Assembly: GCF_000949255.1 (NCBI RefSeq)
Contig: NZ_JXUW01000023.1
Coordinates: 1 to 49,182 of the forward strand
Reading direction: 5' to 3'
Length of the DNA stretch: 49,182 nucleotides
Source: Ferrimicrobium acidiphilum DSM 19497
GTDB lineage: Bacteria > Actinomycetota > Acidimicrobiia > Acidimicrobiales > Acidimicrobiaceae
Position numbers and translations under genes: made by a program. Under the pieces are notes generated by a model that worked only from the letters and a program-made list of their open reading frames with translations, did no database searches and was not told the DNA's origin. Shown in pieces: positions 36,950-45,330 of the stretch (position 1 is the first letter of the stretch; each line of letters begins with the position of its first letter).

Positions 36950-37240
36950 TGCCCAACCTCAATAGCCCTCATCGCTACCACTCCAGTCATTCCCGCGAGA
37001 ACAAACTCGGTCACCAACTTCGCATACTCCACCAGATCGATCCTGCCAGGTCCTTCACGGAACCAGCGAGCATGCCAGTTGAGGATGCCAAACGTCGACA
37101 TGGTGAGAGCCTTGATCGTCGATACCTCTAGCCCTGCCCCAAGCTGGCCAAGCAGCTCCTCCATCACCCGGACAGTAAGAATGGGTACGCCAGCTGTTTT
37201 GCATGCCAATACCTCTATTAGGGATAGACATGCAAAGATA
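36946..37240 (-). pseudogene. TetR-family regulator, C-terminal remnant
   Basis: The strand is open from the IS110 junction at about 37240 to a stop at 36946. It encodes about 97 residues: IFACLSLIEVLACK followed by FGILNWHARWFREG and EYAKLVTEFVLAGM, the ligand-binding/dimerisation part of TetR regulators. The DNA-binding N-terminus is missing and is not found on the far side of the IS110 element, so it was deleted. The operon downstream has probably lost its own repressor. Confidence 0.75.
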
Positions 37241-37242
37241 GT

Positions 37243-37430
37243 TGGTGGCTAGCTGCCCCTGGTGGCTTGACCCTCACCCGGACCGACGTAATTGTCATTG
37301 TCTTGACTCGTCAGCCATCAGGGGTAGTTGGCCAGAGGCATCAGCCTCAGCCGACAACGTGACCTCATGAGAGCACGGCATATGGCCCCGTTACTGTCTT
37401 GTCCGTCGCCGACCAAGAGCTGATGCCGAT
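37243..37430 (+). ncRNA. Candidate IS110 bridge RNA (target and donor loops)
   Basis: Stem 1 pairs 37247-37267 with 37313-37333: 21 consecutive pairs, of which four are G-U that would be A-C mismatches on the other strand, so the fold belongs to a forward transcript. Its 45 nt loop holds GTCTTGAC (37300-37307), the complement of the right flank GTCAAGAC (38579-38586). Stem 2 pairs GGCATCAG (37337-37344) with CTGATGCC (37420-37427). Its loop holds CATGAGAGC (37366-37374), identical to the element's right end (38570-38578), and ACCAA (37412-37416), complementary to the left end TTGGT (37242-37246). The target-loop-then-donor-loop order is the known IS110-group layout. Confidence 0.75.
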
Positions 37431-37454
37431 CCTAACCAATGGAAAGGAGTCAGT

Positions 37455-38513
37455 ATGAATGTTACTTCGTTGGGGGAAGGACAGGTAGCTGGCGGGGTCG
37501 ATACCCATCAAGACCTGCATGTGGCCGCGGTTGTCGATCACACCGGAAAGGTGCTTGGTACCAAGAGCTTTCCCACCACCCGTCACGGTTATCTGTCACT
37601 CATTACTTGGATGCGTTCTCTTGGTGATGTCGCTCGAGTGGGTGTCGAATGCACGGGCAGCTACGGAGCTGGCCTTACCAGGTACCTTGGGGCCGCGAAC
37701 ATCCCCACGCTTGAGGTCACCCGACCGGACAAGTCCCTTCGTAGAGCACAGGGCAAGAGTGATGATTACGACGCCATCGCAGCAGCCCTCGCTGCCCTCT
37801 ATGGGCAGCGCGTCCAGGTGGCCAAGGATCGAAGTGGGCAGGTAGAAGCCCTTCGTGTGCTGCGCACGACCCGAAAGACCGCAATCAAGTGTCGCAGGGC
37901 CACCCTACAGGAGTTGCACAATACGATCGTGGCGGCATCCGATAAGATCCGCGAGCAATATCGAGGTGAGACCCGGATGCACCTGTTGCGCAAGCTTGCG
38001 ACCTCCCGCCCAACCAGAGAGAGTTTCCGCGATCCCGACATCGCAACCCAGATCGCGCTCAAATCACTGGCCAAGCGTGTGCTTGAGCTCAATGACGAGA
38101 TCGCAGATCTCGATGAACTCATCGAGAAGCTGGTGAAGGAGTTAGCAGGACCACTGCTCGAACTTCCCGGCATGGGAGTAGATAGTGCTGGTGAGTTCTT
38201 GGTGGCCGCGGGTGACAATCCAGAGCGTCTCGGTTCAGAAGCCAGCTTTGCGATGATGTGTGGAGCTTGTCCCATCCCTGCATCCTCGGGTAAGACCAAC
38301 CGTCACCGACTCAATCGTGGGGGAAACCGTCAGGCGAATTCCGCGTTACACATCGTAGTTCTTTCCCGCATCCGAATGGACGAACGAACCCAGGCCTACG
38401 TGACCCGTCGTTTGGCGGAGGGCCTCTCAAAACGAGAAGTAATGAGGTGCTTGAAGCGCTATGTTGCCAGAGAGGTGTATCACGTTTTGGTCAATCACAA
38501 GGTGGCTGCCTAG
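37455..38513 (+). CDS. IS110-family DEDD transposase/recombinase
   Basis: The 352-residue protein has the RuvC-like DEDD domain: Asp in GGVDTHQDLHVAAVVD, Glu in VGVECTGSYG and the Asp pair in KSDDYDAIAAAL. A coiled-coil middle region follows. The C-terminal Tnp20 domain has ELPGMGVDSAGEFLVAAGDN and the serine-bearing IPASSGKTNRHRLNRGGNR. In this family the enzyme uses a bridge RNA to join donor and target DNA. AAAGGAG precedes the ATG. The frame is complete, so the protein may be active. Confidence 0.93.
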   Translation: MNVTSLGEGQVAGGVDTHQDLHVAAVVDHTGKVLGTKSFPTTRHGYLSLITWMRSLGDVARVGVECTGSYGAGLTRYLGAANIPTLEVTRPDKSLRRAQGKSDDYDAIAAALAALYGQRVQVAKDRSGQVEALRVLRTTRKTAIKCRRATLQELHNTIVAASDKIREQYRGETRMHLLRKLATSRPTRESFRDPDIATQIALKSLAKRVLELNDEIADLDELIEKLVKELAGPLLELPGMGVDSAGEFLVAAGDNPERLGSEASFAMMCGACPIPASSGKTNRHRLNRGGNRQANSALHIVVLSRIRMDERTQAYVTRRLAEGLSKREVMRCLKRYVAREVYHVLVNHKVAA

Positions 38514-38578
38514 GTTTCTCCATCGAGGCCCGCTAACATTCAAACGACTTACTCTCTCGACTTGACAAACATGAGAGC

Positions 38579-39019
38579 GTCAAGACCAAGGTAGCAAACC
38601 TACGAGAAGGGGCAGAGGGTTTTGACTTCCTAGGGTTTCACCATCGCATGGTGAAGTCCTGGAAGAGACAAGGTCGTTACTATCTCAACAAATGGCCCTC
38701 GCCTAGAGCTATGGCATCGATCAGATCCAAAGTTAGGGATCTGACCCAGCCACGGCAGGTAGGGCGTCCATTTGAAGCAGTAGTCGAACAACTCAACCCG
38801 GTACTTCGTGGTTGGGGCACCTACTTCTGTCAGGGTAACTCCTCCAAGAAGTTCGGAGCAATCGACTCCTACGTACACGAGAGAATGGCGAAGTTAGCCT
38901 CCAGGAAGTACGGCCTATCCGGTTTCAACTGGATCGACCGCTTCACCTGGGAGTGGCTAGGGAACCTTGGTATCTACCGACTCAGTGGAACCATACGCTA
39001 TCCAACTGCGCATGCCTGA
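38579..39019 (+). pseudogene. Group II intron maturase/reverse transcriptase, C-terminal fragment
   Basis: From the IS110 right end the frame VKTKVANLREG leads into EGFDFLGFHHRMVKSWKR and YLNKWPSPRAMASIRSKVRD, and later LRGWGTYFCQGNSSKKFGAI. These are the end of the reverse transcriptase thumb and the maturase domain X (GIIM) of intron-encoded proteins. All polymerase motifs, including YADD, are missing. The fragment begins precisely at the IS110 end, so the element or an associated deletion removed the rest. Confidence 0.85.
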
Positions 39020-39037
39020 GAATGAACGGTGTCTCCA

Positions 39038-39070
39038 AAGCCGTGTGCGGGCGAACCGCATGCACGGTTT
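39038..39070 (+). ncRNA. Group II intron domain V
   Basis: AAGCCGTG (39038-39045) pairs with CACGGTTT (39063-39070). TGCGG (39046-39050) pairs with CCGCA (39056-39060) below the loop GCGAA. The two-base bulge TG (39061-39062) sits on the 3' side as in canonical domain V. The catalytic AGC triad is at 39039-39041. This 33 nt hairpin lies just behind the maturase stop, where domain V belongs. Confidence 0.85.
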
Positions 39071-39330
39071 GATAGGGGGTCGCTGGGGAGGCTGACTCCA
39101 ATCGTGGGGGCTGCTGATCCTGGGCCGGTGGGCTGGAAGATGCCACCACAATGGCCTGGTCGGGATCTCAACCGCGATCGGACGATGCTCAACCAGTGGC
39201 CTGCCTTACCGACACTTCAGGCCGTCCAGCTTCTCGATCCCTGCCGTCCGCCTGATCTGCTGAGGTTACCTTTGGCATAAAGACACTTGTTCCGACCGGA
39301 TGGCAATCCCTGTCCGTCCTCGGCGCTTGG

Positions 39331-41889
39331 CTACAGCGGTGATGGATCCACTGTTTCTAGCGAAGCAATTGCACGCTTCCAGTTGTTCAGCACCAAGCTC
39401 TCGGTGTGATCAACCTCATTAGCGGGTACGGCCTTTGAAAACAGGAAACCTTGCCCTAATTCACATCCGAGAGACTGCAACGCTCCAAGCTGACTAGGGG
39501 TCTCTATGCCTTCGGCTATGACGCTTATCTTGAGGACCTGGCAGAGGGAGATAATGGCTTCAAGTGATCGCTGTACGTATGGGCTCTTGACGGTGGGACT
39601 TACGAAACTGCGATCGATCTTGATGATCTTGGGGTGTAGTTTCGCAAGATAGGAGAGAGAGGAGTATCCGGTCCCAAAGTCGTCCAAAGCGAGTAAAATT
39701 CCTAACTCATCGAGACTTGTGATTACTCGTCTTGCAGATTCGATGTCAAGGAGTGCGGCACTCTCGGTGATTTCGATTACTAGGCATTCGGGAGGAAAGT
39801 CGTAGGTTTTTAGCGCACTCTCTACCATAGGCAATAGATCGGGGTCATGAAAATGACGGGCCGATAGATTGATACCTACATACGGTGGCGTGATTCCGAC
39901 TCCCTTCCGAGGCCATGCCGAAGCTGTGGCAAGACTCTGCATGAGTGCAAACTGGCCGAGCTTCAGTATCAGGTCGTTCTGTTCTGCCAAAGGTATAAAG
40001 GTATCCGGCGAGATCCACCCATGCTCTGGGTGTCTCCATCGCATCAGTGACTCCCACCCGACAATTTTCCCGTTGCCGATGTTGACTATGGGTTGGTAAT
40101 ACATTTTGAGTTCGCCGTTTGATATAGCCGGTACGAGATCTTGTGCGATTCGGAAGTTTGTAGCTGCTCGTTCGCCCATGTCGGCTGTATACAACACATA
40201 CCTCGCCTTGCCTTCGCGTTTGGCTTCGTACATGGCTGTATCGGCAGCTCGGATGAGTTCGATGGCGCTTCGATCACCAGGGGGACCCCAGGCAACCACT
40301 CCCACGCTCGCGCTACGTTGGATGGTTAAATTATCGATCGTAAACGGTGCAGATAGGGCCTCCAGAAGTCGTGCTGCCAAGAGTTCGGCATCCGAGAGCT
40401 CGCTGAGATCCTCCGCCAGGTAGACGAACTCATCGCCGGCAAGACGGCAGAGGCTGTCTGAGGATCGCAGCGTTCCTCTGAGTCGATCCGAGAGCGCCAC
40501 CAAGATTTGATCCCCTATATGGTGTCCATGGGTGTCGTTGATTCCCTTGAAGTCATCAAGGTCGAATAAGAGCAGGGCGTTGACGCCCCCTTGGCGGTTG
40601 ATCCTCTGCTGGGCGTGCGCTATGCGATCCATAAGCGCGATGCGATTAGGAAGGCCGGTAAGGGAATCATGTAGTGCCTGGTGGGAAAGCTGTTCTGTAA
40701 GAGTTCGCTCAGCGGTGATATCCCTCACCGAAGTAATGGTACATAATGGCTTGTCGTCTTCGTCTCGTACAGTCGATCGAGCCACCTCTACATAGATGAT
40801 TTTTCCGCTCCTGTGTCGATAGCGCCTTACATTCTGGGTAGAGGATCCGCCATTGGATAACACTCTCTGCCGATCGGTCGCCGCCATCTCGGCATCTTCT
40901 GGATAGAGGAAGAGGGAAGAACCATTGGCAGCGAGCTCTTCGACGTTGAAGCCGACGATCCGGCAAAATGCGTCATTGGCATCGATGAAACGTCCATCGT
41001 GGTTGTGAAGCACCATGCCTGCCATGTTGTTTTCGAAAGCCAGCCGAAATCGCATTTCACTTTCGGTGACCGTTCTAGCCGCCTCTATCTCTGCAGTGAG
41101 ATCACGAATGGATGCAATCACGTAACGTGGTGCACCTGTTCGATCCTTTGCGAGTGACCTCGCAATCTCAACGTAGATTACATCGCCGTTTTTTCTGAGA
41201 AGGCGTTTTGTGTAGTGCACTTGAACTAGCTTGCCAGCAGCGAGATCTTGATTTAGGTCTGCTGCGATAGCTTGATCGTTGACGTGGGTGTAGGCGAGAA
41301 AACTAGTTCCTGTCAGCTCGTCGGCAGTTCTGTCTAGCAACCGGCAGGCCGATGGGTTGACCCTTAGCAGATAACCATCCATATCAACGACTGCCATCGC
41401 CGTTGGATTGTCGTCAAATGCGAGTCGGAATCGCTGTTCCTCCTCTGCCATCGCCTCCGTTATCTCCTCCATGTGAATGATGGAGTTGGACCTGGCAACG
41501 GCGACACCAGTCAGGATGGCGATGGCGATCGCCATCACGTAGATACTCCAGGCCCCCCAGAGCTCTGTTGTGGTATGCGGAAGTAAGAGGTCGGCCGGCA
41601 GCATCAGCATGATGCCAACTATTGCGGAACCTAGAGCTCCTGCAATTCCAGCCGTGATTCCGGCATAGACGACGGGGATAAGCAGTGGAAGGATCCAGAC
41701 GAAGCCTGGGATTGGTGAAGAGCCGTGGCTATTAGCAATATCTCCGATGAGATGGAGGATGCCCACGATCAACACCAAAACCTGCGCTACCCAAAACTGT
41801 CGATTTGTCCACGGTGGGTGCGCGAGAGCAACTACAACCTCTTTGGCTGACGGTTGGTGGGCCGCATGAGGATGGTTGGTTTTAATCAT
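39331..41889 (-). CDS. Membrane GGDEF/EAL cyclic-di-GMP enzyme with two PAS domains
   Basis: This 852-residue protein has 4-5 N-terminal membrane segments (about 30-145), two PAS domains (about 150-270 and 275-395), a GGDEF domain and an EAL domain. The GGDEF site reads RLAGDEF, with Ala for the first Gly, a change that some active cyclases tolerate. The EAL domain has ESL, the metal and catalytic positions in NLSARHFH, EITES, LDDFGTGYSSL, KIDRSFV and AEGIET, so phosphodiesterase activity is likely. The ATG at 41889 is preferred to 41895 because GGAGG abuts the latter directly. Confidence 0.92.
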   Translation of the reverse strand: MIKTNHPHAAHQPSAKEVVVALAHPPWTNRQFWVAQVLVLIVGILHLIGDIANSHGSSPIPGFVWILPLLIPVVYAGITAGIAGALGSAIVGIMLMLPADLLLPHTTTELWGAWSIYVMAIAIAILTGVAVARSNSIIHMEEITEAMAEEEQRFRLAFDDNPTAMAVVDMDGYLLRVNPSACRLLDRTADELTGTSFLAYTHVNDQAIAADLNQDLAAGKLVQVHYTKRLLRKNGDVIYVEIARSLAKDRTGAPRYVIASIRDLTAEIEAARTVTESEMRFRLAFENNMAGMVLHNHDGRFIDANDAFCRIVGFNVEELAANGSSLFLYPEDAEMAATDRQRVLSNGGSSTQNVRRYRHRSGKIIYVEVARSTVRDEDDKPLCTITSVRDITAERTLTEQLSHQALHDSLTGLPNRIALMDRIAHAQQRINRQGGVNALLLFDLDDFKGINDTHGHHIGDQILVALSDRLRGTLRSSDSLCRLAGDEFVYLAEDLSELSDAELLAARLLEALSAPFTIDNLTIQRSASVGVVAWGPPGDRSAIELIRAADTAMYEAKREGKARYVLYTADMGERAATNFRIAQDLVPAISNGELKMYYQPIVNIGNGKIVGWESLMRWRHPEHGWISPDTFIPLAEQNDLILKLGQFALMQSLATASAWPRKGVGITPPYVGINLSARHFHDPDLLPMVESALKTYDFPPECLVIEITESAALLDIESARRVITSLDELGILLALDDFGTGYSSLSYLAKLHPKIIKIDRSFVSPTVKSPYVQRSLEAIISLCQVLKISVIAEGIETPSQLGALQSLGCELGQGFLFSKAVPANEVDHTESLVLNNWKRAIASLETVDPSPL

Positions 41890-42309
41890 GCTCATCCTCC
41901 GGCTGCTCGAACTTAAGAGCCACCGACGCTCGTATCGTTGGCAATGACCTAGGTTGCGTGCGACCTCAATTCGCCAGTAGTCAATAACGCATGCCTAGCG
42001 TACATGACGGTGCGTGTCTCTTCACTATGAAGATCGACTCCAACGGAGGATTCCTTGAGCCTCTTTGCTCTCTTCAATCGACGAGCTGTGTCTAGTTGAT
42101 GTTGCCTCCAGCTCCATGCTTTAGCTGCATTGCTCCTCGGTCGGGAGTTGAACACACGAGCTTTGCGTGACAGATAATAGCTTTAGCGATGCATCCAAAC
42201 ATCAGAGATGAAAATGTAGTACTGTACTGGGTTCGATGGCTGCGATGTAATCGTATGTGACGCCGTGCCGCGGTAGTTGTGACGCCCCCTGGTTTGCCAT
42301 GGAGTCCGT
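41890..42309. other. Intergenic stretch without recognised gene
   Basis: A reverse frame of 68 codons (41949-42155) is rich in Arg and has no recognisable motif; nothing else is open for long. No terminator hairpin was seen. It should contain the promoter of the GGDEF/EAL gene. Confidence 0.5.
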
Positions 42310-43344
42310 CTACGGTTGGAGTCGATTGGCGAGGAACGCAAGTGACAGCGGATAGCGATAGTCAATACCCCCGTGCTTCCCATCAAAGAGTTCGAAGGCG
42401 ACATCGTGTACGCCTATCGCCGCAAGTTCATCCACGACGGCTTGAGCCCCAAGATCGAGATAGTATTCGTCGTTCCTCCCAGCGTCCAGCCAGATCCCCT
42501 TTAAACCCTGGAGCGCGGTTGCGTGCCGACGTACCATTCGCACCGGATCCCACTCTAACCATTGGGCCCAAACGTCATCGAGCAGGCGGCCGCTTCTGGT
42601 GTCGAATGGGAGTACTGGACGGCTATTTTTGTCGGGGGAAAAACAGGCAGCGACTCCGTAAAGCCCTAGCAAGGTCATGTCCGCTGGATGAGAGAATGCT
42701 GGTCGCTTTCTAAAATCATTCCACCAAATCTCGGGTGATCCATCCCAATTGCGAAGGAGACGAGCTGCCTCACCGAAGCTAGCACCGTAACAGAGTTCGT
42801 AGAGGGAGTCACCAGCATGTGACGCAAGAGCGCCAAACACGTCTGGGCGCAGCATTGGCGTGATCATGGCACCAAAGCCGCCACTTGATTTGCCTTGGAT
42901 GCCTCGATGAGCCGGGTCGTTGAGGGTTCTATAGTGGTTGTCGACAAAGGACACGACGTCTTCACATAGGTAGGTGTGGTACCTCCCGGTTCCGATGGAA
43001 TCTACGTATTGAGAGCCACCGTAGGTAGTCCACGCATCGACGTAGACGACCAGACATGGAGGCGTGTCAGTGTTCGCGAAAAGATCGTCAACCACCTTTG
43101 GGTAGAGCGGTTTGAAGGGGCTACGATTCCACCACATTGCTACCTGTCCTGTGTACCCCTGGATGACGTAGATACTCGGGTAGCGTCGATCCAAATCGTC
43201 GTCGTATCCGGGTGGGGTGTAGACGACCAGGGGACGCGCAGCGGCATCACCCAGCGGGTTGCCCCTTAACGCATCTGATTCGATGATGTGCTCATTGATT
43301 GTGCCGATGTAGGCCGTATCTACCCGATTATCCATGATGCTCAC
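42310..43344 (-). CDS. Putative esterase (alpha/beta hydrolase, esterase D-like)
   Basis: The 344-residue protein belongs to the esterase family near S-formylglutathione hydrolase and enterochelin esterase. The nucleophile motif is GKSSGGFGAM (G-x-S-x-G). Asp in LDAGRNDEYYLDLG and His in FDGKHGGIDYRYP complete a catalytic triad. YPSIYVIQGYTG is the typical early strand. No signal peptide is seen, so it is cytoplasmic. GTG 43344 has GAGGTG upstream; ATG 43335 is an alternative. The substrate is unknown. Confidence 0.84.
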   Translation of the reverse strand: MSIMDNRVDTAYIGTINEHIIESDALRGNPLGDAAARPLVVYTPPGYDDDLDRRYPSIYVIQGYTGQVAMWWNRSPFKPLYPKVVDDLFANTDTPPCLVVYVDAWTTYGGSQYVDSIGTGRYHTYLCEDVVSFVDNHYRTLNDPAHRGIQGKSSGGFGAMITPMLRPDVFGALASHAGDSLYELCYGASFGEAARLLRNWDGSPEIWWNDFRKRPAFSHPADMTLLGLYGVAACFSPDKNSRPVLPFDTRSGRLLDDVWAQWLEWDPVRMVRRHATALQGLKGIWLDAGRNDEYYLDLGAQAVVDELAAIGVHDVAFELFDGKHGGIDYRYPLSLAFLANRLQP

Positions 43345-43379
43345 ACTAGCACCTCGAAGTTGGGCGAATTTCCGAGACG

Positions 43380-43652
43380 GTGGATCTGCGTATCAAATTG
43401 GGACAGACGGCGGTTGTGCGGAATTGGGAACAGGATCTATCCAGCGCTAGAGTCAGAGAATTAACCAAATTGCGTGCTCGGATAGTTTGCGGAAGTGGGC
43501 GGCTTGAACTCGCGGATCTGCAAGCTAGTCAACTCAGGCCTGGTTATCATTCGATCTACTTGGGCTGCCAGGGGAGGAAGGAGCCATGTGTGAATTGCAC
43601 AAATGTTGGTGAATCCGTTGCTGCGGCGGAAGGAGACAGGACTGCGAGATGA
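43380..43652 (+). CDS. Possible small protein upstream of the Nudix gene
   Basis: A 90-codon frame begins at GTG 43380 and ends in TGA overlapping the Nudix ATG (ATGA). That overlap is the only argument for it. The product has a CVNC pair near the C-terminus and no recognised domain, and no Shine-Dalgarno is seen. It may be chance. Confidence 0.2.
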   Translation: MDLRIKLGQTAVVRNWEQDLSSARVRELTKLRARIVCGSGRLELADLQASQLRPGYHSIYLGCQGRKEPCVNCTNVGESVAAAEGDRTAR

Positions 43653-44146
43653 CGGCGGATAGTAAAGGAGATGTTCCAGCGGTAGTTCGCCCGGCCGTAC
43701 GGGTCATCTGTCTCGATACTGCCGAGCGAGTCCTATTGTTGCATTGGCGCGACCCGGTCGATGGGCGAACGTTTTGGGAGCCACCCGGTGGTGGCGTGGA
43801 GGCTGACGAGTCTGAACTCGACGCAGCCAAGAGGGAGTTGACGGAAGAGACTGGGTTGCCCACTGGAACGATTACTGGTCCTGTCGCGCGTTTGCGGCGA
43901 GACCACTTGTGGGCTGGACGCAGGTTGATCTCGGTAGAGCCCTTCTTTGTTGCGCGCGTTGGAGATGCTCAAGTGCGGCCTACCGCCCTCACGGACGAGG
44001 AGCAGACCACATTGTTAGGCTTTTGCTGGTGGACGCGTGAGAAGCTCGGCGACCAAGCGGTGGTAATTGAACCGGGCGAGTTGCTTGCACTGTTGGCCGA
44101 GCATGTCGGGGGTGGTTGGTTACCAAAAGATGGCGAGCAGCACTAG
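43649..44146 (+). CDS. Nudix hydrolase
   Basis: The 165-residue protein carries a full Nudix box (GX5EX7REUXEEXGU): GGGVEADESELDAAKRELTE followed by ETGL. The Glu residues bind magnesium for cleavage of nucleoside diphosphate derivatives. The substrate cannot be inferred; the N-terminal AVRPAVRVICLDTAERVLLL is ordinary for MutT-like proteins. GAAGGAGACAGG lies upstream. Confidence 0.9.
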   Translation: MTADSKGDVPAVVRPAVRVICLDTAERVLLLHWRDPVDGRTFWEPPGGGVEADESELDAAKRELTEETGLPTGTITGPVARLRRDHLWAGRRLISVEPFFVARVGDAQVRPTALTDEEQTTLLGFCWWTREKLGDQAVVIEPGELLALLAEHVGGGWLPKDGEQH

Positions 44147-44425
44147 CATTGAGCGCAATGGCTGAGTCGGGTGCTCATGCTTGACCGGGCGAGACAGCGT
44201 GGTAACCGCCGAGTATTAAAACCTCGAGTCATCGACCTGGACTGAGGATTGTCTGTCGACATAGGGCATGTTTTTGCTGTGCTTCTTTCGGTGGTCGGAG
44301 CAAAGCCTCTGATAAGACCTTGGGTGGGTCTAGGTAGATCACTCCCCGATTGGGCAGTTTCCTCTGCAACTGGTTGCTCCAAGAGCATTGGTTATAGAGG
44401 TGCACACCTATCTATACTCGCGTCT

Positions 44426-45154
44426 ATGAGTGAGTTCAATCACCTTTGCCAACCGGTTGGTTACCCTGTAGTCTCATGGGCTGGATCTCGACGCCCTCGT
44501 AGCGCGCCACTGGAGGGACGTTGGTGCCAAGTGGTGCCTCTCGATGCCAATCTCCATGGCGCCGACCTTTATAGTGCTTATGCTTTGGATCTCGATGATG
44601 GGCGATGGACGTATCTTCCTTACGGCCCGTTTGCGAACCTTGAAGAATATCGCGCGTGGGTTGACGATGTTGCTCATCGCGATGACCCTATGTTCTTCGC
44701 AATTATCAACAGCAGCGGTAAGGCGGTCGGTGTCGCTTCTTACCAACATATTGAACCGTTGAACGGTAGTATTGAGGTCGGACACATCTCCTTTAGCACT
44801 CTTTTGCAAGCTACTACTGCAGCCACCGAGGCGATGTACCTGATGATGCGTAACGCCTTTGAGGAGCTTGGTTACCGCCGCTACGAATGGAAGTGCGATT
44901 CATTGAACAAACCATCTCGATTGGCAGCCGAGAGACTTGGTTTTAGCTACGAGGGAACGTTCCGGCAGATGAGAGTGGTTAAGGGCCGGAACCGCGACAC
45001 TGCTTGGTATTCAATCACTGATAGGGATTGGTCACTGTTGAAGCCTGTCTTTGAGCAATGGCTCGCGGCTTCGAACTTCGATGCTGGTGGACGTCAACGG
45101 CTCGCACTCTCTGGGCTCACGAAGGCGGCATTGACCAGTAGCCCGACCAACTAG
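44426..45154 (+). CDS. GNAT family N-acetyltransferase (RimJ/RimL-like)
   Basis: The 242-residue protein has the layout of the RimJ/RimL-like GNAT group. VVPLDANLHGADLYSAY comes first, then GPFANLEEYRAWVDDV and VGVASYQHIEPLNGSIEVGH. The acetyl-CoA/acceptor region ELGYRRYEWKCDSLNKPS follows, with AAERLGFSYEGTFRQMRVVK at the end. Its closest kin acetylate small amines or protein N-termini. The frame opens at 44249, but family similarity starts shortly after ATG 44426. It is not obviously coupled to the Nudix gene 280 bases upstream. Confidence 0.87.
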   Translation: MSEFNHLCQPVGYPVVSWAGSRRPRSAPLEGRWCQVVPLDANLHGADLYSAYALDLDDGRWTYLPYGPFANLEEYRAWVDDVAHRDDPMFFAIINSSGKAVGVASYQHIEPLNGSIEVGHISFSTLLQATTAATEAMYLMMRNAFEELGYRRYEWKCDSLNKPSRLAAERLGFSYEGTFRQMRVVKGRNRDTAWYSITDRDWSLLKPVFEQWLAASNFDAGGRQRLALSGLTKAALTSSPTN

Positions 45155-45330
45155 TGTTTCGACGCCCATAACCCGAGCCTTGTGACGGTGATCAGCTGGA
45201 ACGGTGTTTACGATCAGTCGACCAGGAGCACGATGACATCTCCGCTGGCAGGAGAGTTTTGACCTGACAACGAGACTCTGGGGTGTGTTGGACGCGTGGC
45301 AATCAGATGGCTCTGGGATCGTCGACTGAG

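Larger units (their letters stand above)
37241..38578 (+). mobile_element. IS110-family insertion sequence, about 1.34 kb
   Basis: The element encodes one DEDD transposase and a 212-base left non-coding end with two stem-loops that look like a bridge RNA. The ends are placed by matching guide loops: a GT at 37241-37242 on the left, and a GT at 38579-38580 directly after the right-end sequence CATGAGAGC. The left flank is a TetR gene and the right flank a group II intron, so the two flanks do not belong together. Ends are inferred to within a few bases. Confidence 0.75.
38579..39110 (+). mobile_element. Group II intron, 3' remnant
   Basis: The remnant comprises the maturase C-terminus, the short spacer after its stop, domain V and a probable domain VI. 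The 5' intron domains and most of the coding sequence are gone. The exact 3' splice site is not visible; the end given is approximate. It cannot splice or retrohome alone. Confidence 0.75.

Noticed and set aside
39029-39280. 83-codon forward frame behind the group II intron
   Set aside because: It begins within domain V of the intron, so its first part cannot be an independent protein; the rest is not recognised. 39111-39330 holds nothing else that I can name.
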